From Bufo bufo (lineage: Eukaryota; Chordata; Amphibia; Anura; Bufonidae), in the NCBI RefSeq assembly GCF_905171765.1, contig NC_053392.1, positions 108,070,821 through 108,134,820 of the forward strand: a DNA stretch of 64,000 nt. The letters are read 5' to 3'. Below the pieces are notes generated by a model. It had not been told where the DNA came from, made no database searches, and saw only the letters and a list, made by a program, of their open reading frames with translations. Shown here one piece after another: positions 55,093 to 64,000 of the stretch (positions are counted from its first letter, which is position 1; every line of letters begins with the position of its first letter). A program made the position numbers and the translations under genes.

Positions 55093-56290
55093 GCTACAGA
55101 TAAAGTTTGTGAAAAGTGACTGGCGATGGGCAATATAGCAAATGTGAACAGTCAAATGACAGGCATTTATATGTATCAATAACTATGCTTGTGTAACGAT
55201 CAGTGGGTGTGGAACCATTGTGTCACCCAACTGGCTTAACTTTGGGCTAAACCTAAGGCTGTTATCCTGGCACTCCTGTGGTATTTACCCTTTATCCCCT
55301 TAACATGGATCTGGACTGCGTTGCAGAGGGTCCTCCAGGCCACTACCTCATGGAATAGTCTTATTGTGGGTCAGAGACACCGGTGTGAAGCACTGAGAGA
55401 TGAGAACCATAGTCAGGGATAGGCCAAGGTCAGGGCAGGCAGAGTTTGTGCAAATCTGTAAAACAAGTCCTAGGTCAGGGCATGCAGCAAAGTGTCAATA
55501 CGTTACAGGCACAGATCAGGCAGCGAAAGATCAGAATCAGGAAACACACCATACACAGGCAGAGAAACAGAACAGTATACCTTCACAGGGGACTAGCAAG
55601 ATAGATAGATATGATAGAAGCTAAATAGATAGAACATCGATAATGACATAGAAAGCTATGAAATAGACAGATAAAAGCACAGATAAATAGAACAATAGAG
55701 ATACATAGGGGGTCATTTATTAAGACCGTCATTTTAGATGCCAGTGGCTGGCTTACATTTAGACCATTTTCTACACCTAAAACAGGCATAGAAAATGATT
55801 AATGAGATGGGCCTTCCAGCCTGTTCCCTTCCCACGCCACTCCCACTTTTTAGACCTGGCGTGAGTGTGAAAAATTTGCAGATTGCAATGAGCCAGAAAT
55901 ACGCCTGTGTAAATGGCCCCCAAAGTTTGAAGGTGCTGGTCTAACTCTCTATTGCATTGTATAGTTGGGAGAATGCCTTCCCCTATTAGAATGTGCACTC
56001 TCGCCCATCTGTCTGGTGCTTTAATCAGAGTATCACATAGCTGGATTCTACATTGCCTGAAATTTTGTAAGCCTAAAACCCAGTAGAGGAAAGACTGTTA
56101 ATGTAGGTCCTGTCTGTTAGAAGCTAACCTGTCGCTGGTAGATCAAAACAGGGCACAAAGAGATTCTAATCTTCATATAGTAAGTATAGCAGTAAAGCAG
56201 TTTACATTGATTTACATTTTTATTGTTTGCATATGTCTTTTTACACAAACCAGTCTACATATAGATAGACAAATAGTGAGATAAATAGAT
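55093..56290. other. Unresolved stretch; GATA microsatellite and element fragment
   Basis: There is a GATA-rich tract at 55600-55630 and again at 56262-56292. At about 55706-55925 the text ggggtcatttattaagaccg begins a fragment resembling the element at 46975. Imperfect aggtcagggcaggcag/ggtcagggcatgcagc repeats lie near 55430-55485. No gene was recognised. Confidence 0.4.
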
Positions 56291-57100
56291 AGACCATATT
56301 TTTCGAACTATAAGACACACTGTTTTCCCCAAAAATGGGGGGAAAGTGGCAGTGCGTCTTATAGTCTGAATGCTAATGACCGCTTCCATTATGGATGTGG
56401 TCGTTAGCATGCGGGAAGTACGGGGAGGTGAGATCAGGACTGCACTGGCTGTACTAACCTTCCCTGGTCTTCTTCTGGGTCCCACTTTGGTGTCCTGACC
56501 GCGCACAGTGGCAGGACGTAGTGCATGTAGGTACACACTATGACCTTTCGATGTATGCCGTCAGGTCACAGTATACAGGGGACTCAGAAGAAGTGATAGA
56601 GTGGTGAGTACTGGATATGCGGCACCGTCTGGACCAACCAAGGTAAGTTTTTTGAGATCTGATGGGGGCTGAGGGGTGCGATCTAAGGTTGAGTGGAGCT
56701 GGGGGTGTCCAATCAGAGGGAGACAAGGTTTGATTAGGGGTCTAATCTGAGTTTGATGGGGGCTGAGGGGTCTTATGGGGGCTGATCTGAGGCTGATGGG
56801 GGCTGGGAGTCTGATCTGAGGCTGAGTGGGGCTGGAGAGTGTCTGATCTAAGGCTGATATGGTCTGATTGGGGGTTTTGATCTGAGGCTGATTGGGGCTG
56901 GGAGTCTGATGGGGGCTGATCTGAGACTGATGAGGGCTGTGGGGTCCCATCTGAGGCTGATTGGAGCTGGAGTGTCCCATCTGAGGCTGATTGGTGTTTT
57001 GATATGAGTCTTATGGGGGCTTGTGTGTCTGATGGGGGACTGATCTGAGGCTAATGGAGGCTGGAGAGTCTGATGGGTGGGTGATGGAGACTGGGGGTTC
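56290..57100. repeat. Truncated element end and ~32-bp minisatellite
   Basis: The left edge atatttttcgaactataaga is a close match to the end of the 19172 element. It is followed by a tagcattcag-type inverted block, and an exon-donor-like aaggtaagtttttt near 56638. From about 56655 to 57100 a unit reading tctgatctgaggctgatggg plus ggctggg repeats about 13 times with variable spacing. The right end of the element was not found. Confidence 0.6.
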
Positions 57101-57169
57101 TGGCGGGGCGTAGCTAGAAATGCATGGGCCCCATGGCAAAAAAAATTATGGGCCTTCCCCCGTGCCATC

Positions 57170-58631
57170 CACAGATCCCCCTCCCCTAAACAGTACCATC
57201 CACAGATCTCCCCCCTAAACAGTGCCATCCACAGATCCCCCCTAAACAGTGCCATCCACAGATCCCCCCTAAACAGTGCCATCCACAGATCCCCCTAAAC
57301 AGTGCCATCCACAGATCCCCCCCTAAACAGTGCCATCCACAGATCCCTCCCCTAAACAGTGCCCCTCCCCTAAACAGTGCCATCCACAGATCTCCCTCCC
57401 CTAAACAGTGCCATCCACAGATCTCCCCCCTAAACAGTGCCATACACAGATACCCCTCTAAACAGTGCCATCCACAGATCCCTCCTAAACAGTGCCATCC
57501 ACAGATCCCCCTAAACAGTGCCATCCACAGATCCCCCCCTAAACAGTGCCATCCACAGATCTCCCTCCCCTAAACAGTGCCATCCACATATCTCCCTCCC
57601 CTAAACAGTGCCATCCACAGATCTCCCCCCTAAACAGTGCCATCCACAGATCCCCCCTAAACAGTGCCATCCACAGATCCCCCCGTAAACAGTGCCATCC
57701 ACAGATCCCCCCCTAAACAGTGCCCCCTCCCCTAAGCAGTGCCATCCACAGATCTCCCTCCCCTAAACAGTGCCATCCACAGATCTCCCCCCTAAACAGT
57801 GCCATCCACAGATCCCCCTCTAAACAGTGCCATACACAGATCCCCTCTAAACAGTGCCATCCACAGATCCCCCCCTAAACATGATGGCACTGTTTAGGGG
57901 AGGGGGGATCTGTGGATGGCACTGTTTAGGGGGGATCTGTGGATGGCACTGTTTAGGGGGGAGATCTGTGGATGGCACTGTTTAAGGGAGGGGGGATCTG
58001 TGGATGGCACTGCCATCCACAGATCCCCCTAAAGTGCCATCCACAGATCCCCCTCCCCGACGCTCACAGCAGTATATTTATAAACTAATCTGTGCCATCC
58101 ACAGATCCCCCCTTAAACAGTGCCATCCACAGATCTCCCTCCCCTAAACAGTGCCATCCACATATCTCCCTCCCCTAAACAGTGCCATCCACAGATCCCC
58201 CCGTAAACAGTGCCATCCACAGATCCCCCCCTAAACAGTGCCCCCTCCCCTAAGCAGTGCCATCCACAGATCTCCCTCCCCTAAACAGTGCCATCCACAG
58301 ATCTCCCCCCTAAACAGTGCCATCCACAGATCCCCCTCTAAACAGTGCCATCCACAGATCCCCTCTAAACAGTGCCATCCACAGATCCCCCCCTAAACAT
58401 GATGGCACTGTTTAGGGGAGGGGGGATCTGTGGATGGCACTGTTTAGGGGGATCTGTGGATGGCACTGTTTAGGGGGGAGATCTGTGGATGGCACTGTTT
58501 AAGGGAGGGGGGATCTGTGGATGGCACTGTAGGGGGATCTGTGGATGGCACTGCCATCCACAGATCCCCCTAAAGTGCCATCCACAGATCCCCCTCCCCG
58601 ACGCTCACAGCAGTATATTTATAAACTAATC
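57170..58631. repeat. Minisatellite (aacagtgccatccacagatc) with inverted blocks and a ~540-bp duplication
   Basis: The unit of 26-33 bases repeats over 40 times. Around 57884-58010 and 58400-58550 it switches to inverted orientation (ggatctgtggatggcactgt). The segment ending cagcagtatatttataaact at 58087 is repeated with the same ending at 58628; the two copies are nearly identical apart from one missing unit, so a recent segmental duplication took place. Frames here are repeat artefacts. Confidence 0.88.
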
Positions 58632-59479
58632 AGTAACTACTTTAACTTTAATCATTGCTCATTGCTGAGCTCTTTACTTGGATTATTTGGATATCTTACT
58701 TTGTCTTAGCTCTGGTAATAGCAGGCAGTGCGGGGGGCAGCGCTCACTCACTGACGTCACGCGCCTGCTCCTCCACTTACAGGCCCCACCCATGTTCTGC
58801 TGCAAGCCCCACCCTTGTCCCGTCTCCATGCCCCGCCTCCAGCCACACCCTACACAATCTTTAATAAGATTTCAAAGTTAAAGCGACACAAAAGGCACCC
58901 AGACCACTTCAGCTCATTAAAGTGGTCTGGGTACAGTGTCCCTTTTGCAAATCGAGCTGCAATGTTCTAGAGAAACTGCATTGTTTACGTTCCAGCAATA
59001 AGTCAGCCTCTAGTGGCTGGCAGCCACCTGAGGGCTTCCTGGATTAAAACAGACCTTTGGTCTGGTATCTGACGCTGGACGTCTTCACACTCCGCATGAT
59101 GACCTCCAGGGTCAGATTTTTCCCCATAGGAAAGCATTGATTCAATGCTTTCGTATGGGGTGATCTAATCTCAGCGTCCATTAGTGAGCCTCTGTTAGAA
59201 ACAGTCCCCTCCACCTTATACTTGTTCCACTGATCTGCTACTTGCGGGCTACGTGGGCATGAGTTCAGTCACTTCGGCGCGTGATCCCGCGAGACCCGTG
59301 ACCTACAGCGGCGGGTCTCGCGGGATCACGCGCTGCAGGATGGGATTGCGCACCGAAGTGACTGAACTCATACCCGCGCAGCCCACAAGTAGCGGAACAA
59401 TTACAAGAGGGGTGGGGAATAGCCAAATAAAAAAATATTTTGAACCAAAAGGTGTGCTTTTGGTGGGTTTTGAACTAAT
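58632..59479. other. Inter-array region with two hairpins
   Basis: A hairpin at about 58893-58935 pairs cacccagaccactt with its inverse. A CpG-rich hairpin at 59238-59396 pairs gagttcagtcacttcggcgc and gcgtgatcccgcgagaccc with their inverses. Text from 59432 (ttgaaccaaaaggtgtgctt) matches 19253-19275 of the other fold-back element. No gene is seen. Confidence 0.6.
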
Positions 59480-59795
59480 GGTGGTCTGTGGATGGCACTG
59501 TTGTGGGTGCTCTGTGGATGGCACTGTTGTGGGGGCTCTGTGGATGGCACTGTTGTGGGTGCTCTGTGGATGGCACTGTTGTGGGGGCTCTGTGTATGGC
59601 ACTGTTGTGGGGGCTCTGTGGATGGCACTGTTGTGGGGGCTCTGTGGATGGCACTGTTGTGGGGGCTCTGTGGATGGCACTGTTGTGGGGGCTCTGTGGA
59701 TGGCACTGTTGTGGGGGCTCTGTGGATGGCACTGTCGTGGGGGCTCTGTGGATGGCACTGTTGTGGGGGCTCTGTGGGTGGCACTGTGGGTGACA
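59480..59795. repeat. Minisatellite, 26-bp unit, ~11 copies
   Basis: The unit ggatggcactgttgtggggg plus ctctgt repeats with almost no variation. It is the same basic unit as at 19270-19570 and 57170-58580. The apparent proteins of 100-180 residues on both strands come from the repeat. Confidence 0.9.
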
Positions 59796-59924
59796 CATAT
59801 ATAGCACCTTATGCTATATATGTGTCATCCACAGATCCCCCCATAACAGTGTCCCTGTGAGTGAATGACCCCCAATACAGGGTCTGGGGGACGGCATCTG
59901 GTGTTGTAATGGCAGTGGGCCCGG

Positions 59925-60300
59925 TGCAGTCACTGTATTCTATTACACTGGGCCCCGCTCACTGTAATACTAATTTTCATATGTGAACAAGAGAAATCCT
60001 CTGCGATCCTCTCCCTCTCTGTACTCACAAACTCAGTAGCAGGCAGGCCGGGCGGCAGCGCAACTCACTGACGTCACGCGCCTGCTCCTCCCACTTTATG
60101 AATGAAGCAGGCGGAGCAGGCACGTGACGTCAGTGAGTTGCGCTTCCGCCCGGCCTGCCTGCTACTGAGTTTGTGAGTACAGAGAGAGACAGGATCGCAG
60201 AGGATTTCTCTTCTTGTTCACATATGAAAATTAGTATTACAGTGAGCGGGGCCCGGTGCGATAGAATACAGTGAGTGCACCGGGCCCCGCTGCCATTACC
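59925..60300. repeat. Near-perfect CpG-rich palindrome, centre near 60105
   Basis: Arms of about 180 bases mirror each other: cgcaactcactgacgtcacg and caaactcagtagcaggcagg on the left against their inverses on the right. The arms look over 90 percent complementary. Its counterpart in the other fold-back element is centred near 19858. Contains tgacgtca (CRE-like) sites by sequence, in both arms. Confidence 0.88.
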
Positions 60301-60402
60301 ACCATAACACATTGTTATTCTGCGGCGGGCCCCCATCCCGGCCGGGCCCTCGGACCATGTCCGAAGTGCCCAACCGGTCAGTCCGCCCCTGTATGTACCA
60401 TG

Positions 60403-61560
60403 CCTAAATCCAGTTAAAGCCACCCTCAATACCTGGAATTAGTTTCAAAACTCACCCTGGGAGTTCCCACTGCCATCCCCACTTATACAGGTGAGAGATT
60501 TGATAGACTGGGCCCCAATCAAGCTGAAACAGAGCCTCCCCATTTTGATACGCAAGTCCAAAGTCCCCATTCTCTCACTATTTAAGGAGAGTGGAGGGGT
60601 GATGGATAGTGAGAACATACTTAGATTATTACCCAAATCTAGGTTTCACTCCGCCTTAATTTCCTCCCTTCGCTCTTATATATATCTCAATCAAAACAAA
60701 ACGAGTGAGTCAATGTCCAAAATATATTTTTTTTATTAATCATGATTAAAAACTATGTCAAATTAAAGCATGGTGGTAAGGAATCCAAATCTGAAGCACT
60801 GCCAAATCCATGAACAATACTTAACACTGATATGGAGTAAATAAATAAACATCCGTACAAAAGCCCCGTTGATTTCCTTCAATGGCTGTTATATATCCAA
60901 GCACATTCCACAACAATCCCTGCTTAGGCCTCTTACCTGGTTTGAGGGCTTGATCTGTAGCCACAACACCCATTCCAAACCAATCTCACAGCTCTATAAA
61001 AGACCCCATTATGATGCCTAACCCGGCTTTCATAGGTCTCTGGGAGAGAGATCTGTGGTTCTCTCTCTCCCCCCAACTGAGCAGTCTCAGCTCTTCCTTG
61101 AGCCGCACACTTCATCAAGATGTGTGAGGATACAGGTAAATGGGTACAAGGTTCTCACAAGGTGGGATAAAACCCCAGATATCATATGCAGATTTGACAG
61201 TGCGAGGTCGGATGTTTGTTGGTGGTGTGGGAGGGAGAAGGGCACGTTTATCCATGTGTGGTGGTCCTACCCTCAAATTCAGAACTGGTGGGGTGAAATC
61301 TTTGAGAAAAGCAATACTTTCTATAGATCAACCATACCACTCTCCCTTCAACTAGCTCTCCTGGGCCTCTGTCAATGTTCCATTTCATTTTAAGAAACTT
61401 CTAATTGCGGCCCGCCTCCTCGTCCCCCGCTTCTGGTTATCATCTGACCTCCCCTCAATAGATCATTGGATAGGGAAAGTGGACACGATTTACAGATTTG
61501 AAGAAATAGCAGCATGGGAAAACCGCACATTTCCTAGATTCAGAACTAAGTGGAAGGCCT
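60403..61560 (+). pseudogene. LINE ORF2 C-terminal fragment
   Basis: The reading includes ATLNTWN (stop) FQNSPWEFPLPSPLIQ, then IDWAPIKLKQSLPILIRKSK and SLFKESGGVM. Later comes a block starting near 61140: GYKVLTRWDKTPDIICRF, SDVCWWCGREKGTFIHVWWS and NWWGEIF. The CWWCGREKGTFIHVWW block is the cysteine/histidine motif near the ORF2 C-terminus of L1/Tx1 LINEs. Frameshifts and stops are present; the endonuclease and reverse transcriptase are missing. Confidence 0.8.
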
Positions 61561-61760
61561 GGGAGGAATATAGGAAATTTAAACAATGACAATGCTCTGA
61601 CTCATGTGCCATTGACTGTCCATACCATATCCCCATTTGTTAACATCTACTTCACAATTGTTCCTGTGCAGACTTTTGTTGTTCATACTGTACAGTATGT
61701 ATAACCTGTATGTGTATTTCTTTAAGATTTCAATAAAGCCCTTTGAAAATAAATAAATAA

Positions 61761-61790
<30 letters not shown>
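60403..61790 (+). mobile_element. L1-Tx1-like LINE, 5' truncated, 3' end with (aaat)n and (ta)n
   Basis: It carries the C-terminal part of ORF2 and a 3' UTR ending ttcaataaagccctttgaaa, followed by aaataaataaata and a (TA)n tract. The text from about 60720 to 60925 does not match the LINE and may be a small insertion. No clear target duplication was found. Confidence 0.75.

Positions 61791-61799
<9 letters not shown>
61765..61799. repeat. (TA)n microsatellite
   Basis: About 16 uninterrupted TA units follow the LINE's (aaat)n tail. Comparable tracts occur at 1483-1508 and 34351-34377. Confidence 0.95.
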
Positions 61800-61802
<3 letters not shown>

Positions 61803-62776
61803 GCGCTATATAAGTGCATAAAATAAATAAAACATGAAATAACAACATTTAACATGAAATTAACTCTTTTAACAGTAATTATCCCTTTACAGAAGTCTTC
61901 TGGGGCACTGCCAGTATATTTGCTGGTTTACAAGCGCAACAAAAGACGATATTTGGAACTGGATAAAAATGATGAAGTAATCTGATCCATTCATTTTATG
62001 GTACTTTTCAATGATCTCATTTGTGAGCATATGTATAAGAAAATATTGCTGTTAAAAAAACAGAAGTGATACATAGATACAGTCACTCCTCCTCCTGGAA
62101 CAATTGTATCTGAAGCAGAAATGACTCACGGTTTCAATCTACTGTCTATGAGTGGCAGGAGAGACATTGTGAACGTTAACGGGAAATGGAGATCACCCGG
62201 GAGCCCAGTGTGTGAGAAGACAGGGTGCGGAGGCCTCCTAATCAGCAGCGGTAAACACAGATATGTTTAGTTTCGCTCATAAGCAGTGAGTGATGTTTGC
62301 TTTAATTGAAACCATGATTTTGTTGCAGAGGTCGTACAATCAGAAACTGCAAATGCAATGTGGATGTCTGTCACTTTTCTATTTCCATGTCTCATATCCT
62401 ATGAGTAACTGAAAAAAAGCTGGAACCTGGAAGAATGTGTGCCAAGTGATGGTAAAATGGCAGCTGTCTTTTATATACATCTTATTTTGATTCCGTTTTT
62501 TTTATTATACACATAGAAATAAAACAAATGAAAATTTCAAGCTCACATGCCAATAAAGTAGTAAAACACTAGGTAACAAAGCAACGAAGATTATCATATT
62601 GCCCAGGAAATACATATAATTTATTTACAGCAGTTATACATCCAAATATCCACATTCAGCAGATTTGTACTTATGAAACTCGCTGTCCTGTTACATGTGC
62701 GCTTGGTAGCTGAAGGCATCTGTGTTGGTCTCATGTTCATATGTGTCTGCAATGCAGAGAAAAATGAAGTTTTAAT
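61800..62776. other. Apparently unique sequence, no gene recognised
   Basis: No tandem repeat, element terminus or recognised coding block. A gattttgttgcag acceptor-like site stands near 62316, but no long frame follows. The stretch is a candidate for unique intronic or intergenic host DNA. Confidence 0.4.
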
Positions 62777-63009
62777 ATATGCAAATGAGCCTCTAAGAGC
62801 AATGAGGGTGTTGCCCTTACACCTAGAGGCTCTGCTCTCTCTGCACCTGCCGCTCCCTCTTCACTTCGATTGACAGGGTCAGGCAGTGAAAATGTCATTA
62901 TGCCTGGCTCTGTCAATTAAAGTGGAGTGGGTTCGGCAGTTGCAGAGAAAGCAGAGCCTCTAGGTGTAAAGGCAACGCCCCCCTTTCTTCTAGAGGCTCA
63001 TTTGCATAG
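62777..63009. mobile_element. Palindromic element (tatgcaaatgagcctct), 233 bp
   Basis: Bases 62777-62796 (tatgcaaatgagcctctaag) mirror the right end at 62990-63009. Inner blocks ttacacctagaggctctgct and agcagagcctctaggtgtaa also pair. Centre near 62890. Contains atgcaaat octamers at both ends by sequence. A related fragment lies at about 43290-43375. Confidence 0.75.
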
Positions 63010-63242
63010 GTATGGAATTTAGATAACAGTATGACAGCCCATTACTGTTCTTTTGATAGGCCTAGATATACTGTAGATTAATGCAGGGGTGTACTACCAA
63101 TGAGCACCAGGTAGGGGCAAGAGCGGGGCAGCTGAAGGGCCATGGGCTGAAGGGAAGGCGTTAGGTTAAGAAATTTGCATTGGGAAGGAGGGGTGCCGTT
63201 TCAGTTTTTGCCTAAGTGCACCCCTGGATTAATGTATAGCTA
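63010..63242. other. Short stretch before the last Tc1
   Basis: No gene seen. The text aggggtgtactaccaatgag and gggtgccgtttcag is reminiscent of decayed repeat ends, but nothing can be assigned. Confidence 0.4.
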
Positions 63243-64000
63243 CACTCACCTAAAGAATTATTAGGAACACCTGTTCTATTTCTCATTAATGCAATTATCT
63301 AGTCAACCAATCACATGGCAGTTGCTTCAATGCATTTAGGGGGGTGGTCCTGGTCAAGACAATCTCCTGAACTCCAAACTGAATGTCAGAATGGGAAAGA
63401 AAGGTGATTTAAGCAATTTTGAGCGTGGCATGGTTGTTGGTGCCAGACGGGCCGGTCTGAGTATTTCACAATCAGCTCAGTTACTGGGATTTTCACGCAC
63501 AACCATTTCTAGGGTTTACAAAGAATGGTGTGAAAAGGGAAAAACATCCAGTATGCGGCAGTCCTGTGGGCAAAAATGCCTTGTGGATGCTAGAGGTCAG
63601 AGGAGAATAGGCCGACTGATTCAAGCTGATAGAAGAGCAACGTTGACTGAAATAACCACTCATTACAACCGAGGTATGCAGCAAAGCATTTGTGAAGCCA
63701 CCACACGCACAACCTTGAGGCGGATGGGCTACAACAGCAGAAGACCCCACCGGGTACCACTCATCTTCACTACAAATAGGAAAAAGAGGCTACAATTTGC
63801 ACGAGCTCACCAAAATTGGACTGTTGAAGACTGGAAAAATGTTGCCTGGTCTGATGAGTCTCAATTTCTGTTGAGACATTCAAATGGTAGAGTCCGAATT
63901 TGGCATAAACAGAATGATAACATGTATCCATCCTCTGATGGCTACTTCCAGCAGGATAATGCACCATGTCACAAAGCTCGAATCATTTCAAATTGGTTTC
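63243..64000 (+). mobile_element. Tc1-like transposon (cactcacctaaagaatt family), cut by the window edge
   Basis: The left terminus cactcacctaaagaattatt at 63243 is preceded by TA. The first 150 bases are almost the same as the inverse of 35590-35741. The right terminus lies beyond the window. Confidence 0.93.
63391..64000 (+). CDS. Tc1 transposase, open to the window edge, internal 57-codon deletion
   Basis: From the ATG at 63391 the frame is open for 203 codons and runs off the window. It shows MGKKGDLSNFERGMVVGARR, the helix-turn-helix (QLLGFSRTTISRVYK), the first catalytic Asp in VAWSDESQF and the second in YFQQDNAPCHKA. The Glu block lies beyond 64000. Compared with the copy at 34599-35593, residues between NMYPS and SSDGYF are missing: 171 bases, exactly 57 codons. 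The loss lies between two copies of catgta.ccatc. It keeps the frame but removes the strand and glycine-rich region between the two Asp residues, so activity is very unlikely. Confidence 0.85.
   Translation, partial: MGKKGDLSNFERGMVVGARRAGLSISQSAQLLGFSRTTISRVYKEWCEKGKTSSMRQSCGQKCLVDARGQRRIGRLIQADRRATLTEITTHYNRGMQQSICEATTRTTLRRMGYNSRRPHRVPLIFTTNRKKRLQFARAHQNWTVEDWKNVAWSDESQFLLRHSNGRVRIWHKQNDNMYPSSDGYFQQDNAPCHKARIISNWF

Larger units (their letters stand above)
57104..60391. mobile_element. Composite fold-back element with cggggcgtagctag and ccgcccctg edges
   Basis: The left edge cggggcgtagctagaaatgc resembles the caggggcg left end of the 1092-5187 element. The right edge cagtccgcccctg inverted is caggggcggactg. 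The two ends are similar only in caggggcg, so this may be two related elements joined. Internal content: minisatellite with direct and inverted blocks (57170-58580), a CpG-rich hairpin (59238-59396), a second minisatellite (59480-59790) and a large palindrome (59925-60300). No transposase. Confidence 0.5.

Noticed and set aside
59253..59860. Tryptophan- and histidine-rich frames on both strands
   Set aside because: A 26-bp minisatellite read in all frames; not a gene.
1..64000. tRNA genes or tRNA-derived SINEs
   Set aside because: No convincing A and B box pair with a cloverleaf was seen by eye; a covariance-model scan would be needed to exclude them fully.

Overview
The window looks like non-coding, repeat-saturated DNA from a large vertebrate genome, most likely a frog or toad. 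That inference rests on the repeat families: hAT elements with TAG.GATGAGCGAA-type ends, palindromic elements flanked by TTAA, Tc1-like transposons, L1-Tx1-like and CR1/L2-like LINE ends, and piggyBac relics. I recognise no operon, prokaryotic gene, tRNA or secure host exon. Almost every long reading frame is either a transposase or LINE relic, or is a tandem repeat whose period happens to be divisible by three. Two frames deserve attention as genes: a complete 340-residue Tc1 transposase (51500-52522, minus) and a 403-residue hAT-like frame (24051-25262, plus). A third, an open Tc1 transposase, runs off the right edge (63391-64000).

Layout. 1-5885: a degenerate, rearranged antisense 18S rRNA fragment that was split by a 4.1 kb non-autonomous hAT element (1092-5187); that element contains an internally deleted Tc1, minisatellites and a 1.3 kb inverted repeat. 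6180-10685: hAT relic 'a' (minus) with a 102-bp satellite directly upstream of its start, and a solo LTR inserted in the satellite. 10750-18218: a palindromic TTAA element that holds a 6.95 kb hAT element 'b' with a perfect 8-bp target duplication and four tandem arrays. 19170-20772: a fold-back element with another solo LTR inside. 20778-25262: two exon-like duplicated segments, a TTAA-flanked repeat and hAT-like gene 'c'. 25260-29000: hAT relic 'd' (minus) with arrays on both sides. 29042-31000: piggyBac remnants. 31006-43704: hAT element 'e', about 12.7 kb, swollen by a solo LTR, an L1-Tx1 LINE that itself carries a Tc1 copy, a 2-kb 60-bp satellite and a CR1/L2 LINE. 43814-46850: another solo LTR and several palindromic elements. 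46844-54038: a TTAA-flanked composite holding a second copy of the internally deleted Tc1 and the intact Tc1. 54196-63009: small palindromic elements, a 1.5-kb minisatellite with a segmental duplication, large CpG-rich palindromes and an L1-Tx1 LINE end. 63243-64000: the start of one more Tc1.

The parts do not form a pathway. What they share is structure. Four separate hAT genes have satellite-like arrays abutting their coding regions. Four solo LTRs of one family-like type carry 4-bp target duplications. Nesting lets the relative order of many insertions be read directly. Boundaries given here come from reading terminal repeats and target duplications by eye. Family names are recognitions from memory, not database matches.
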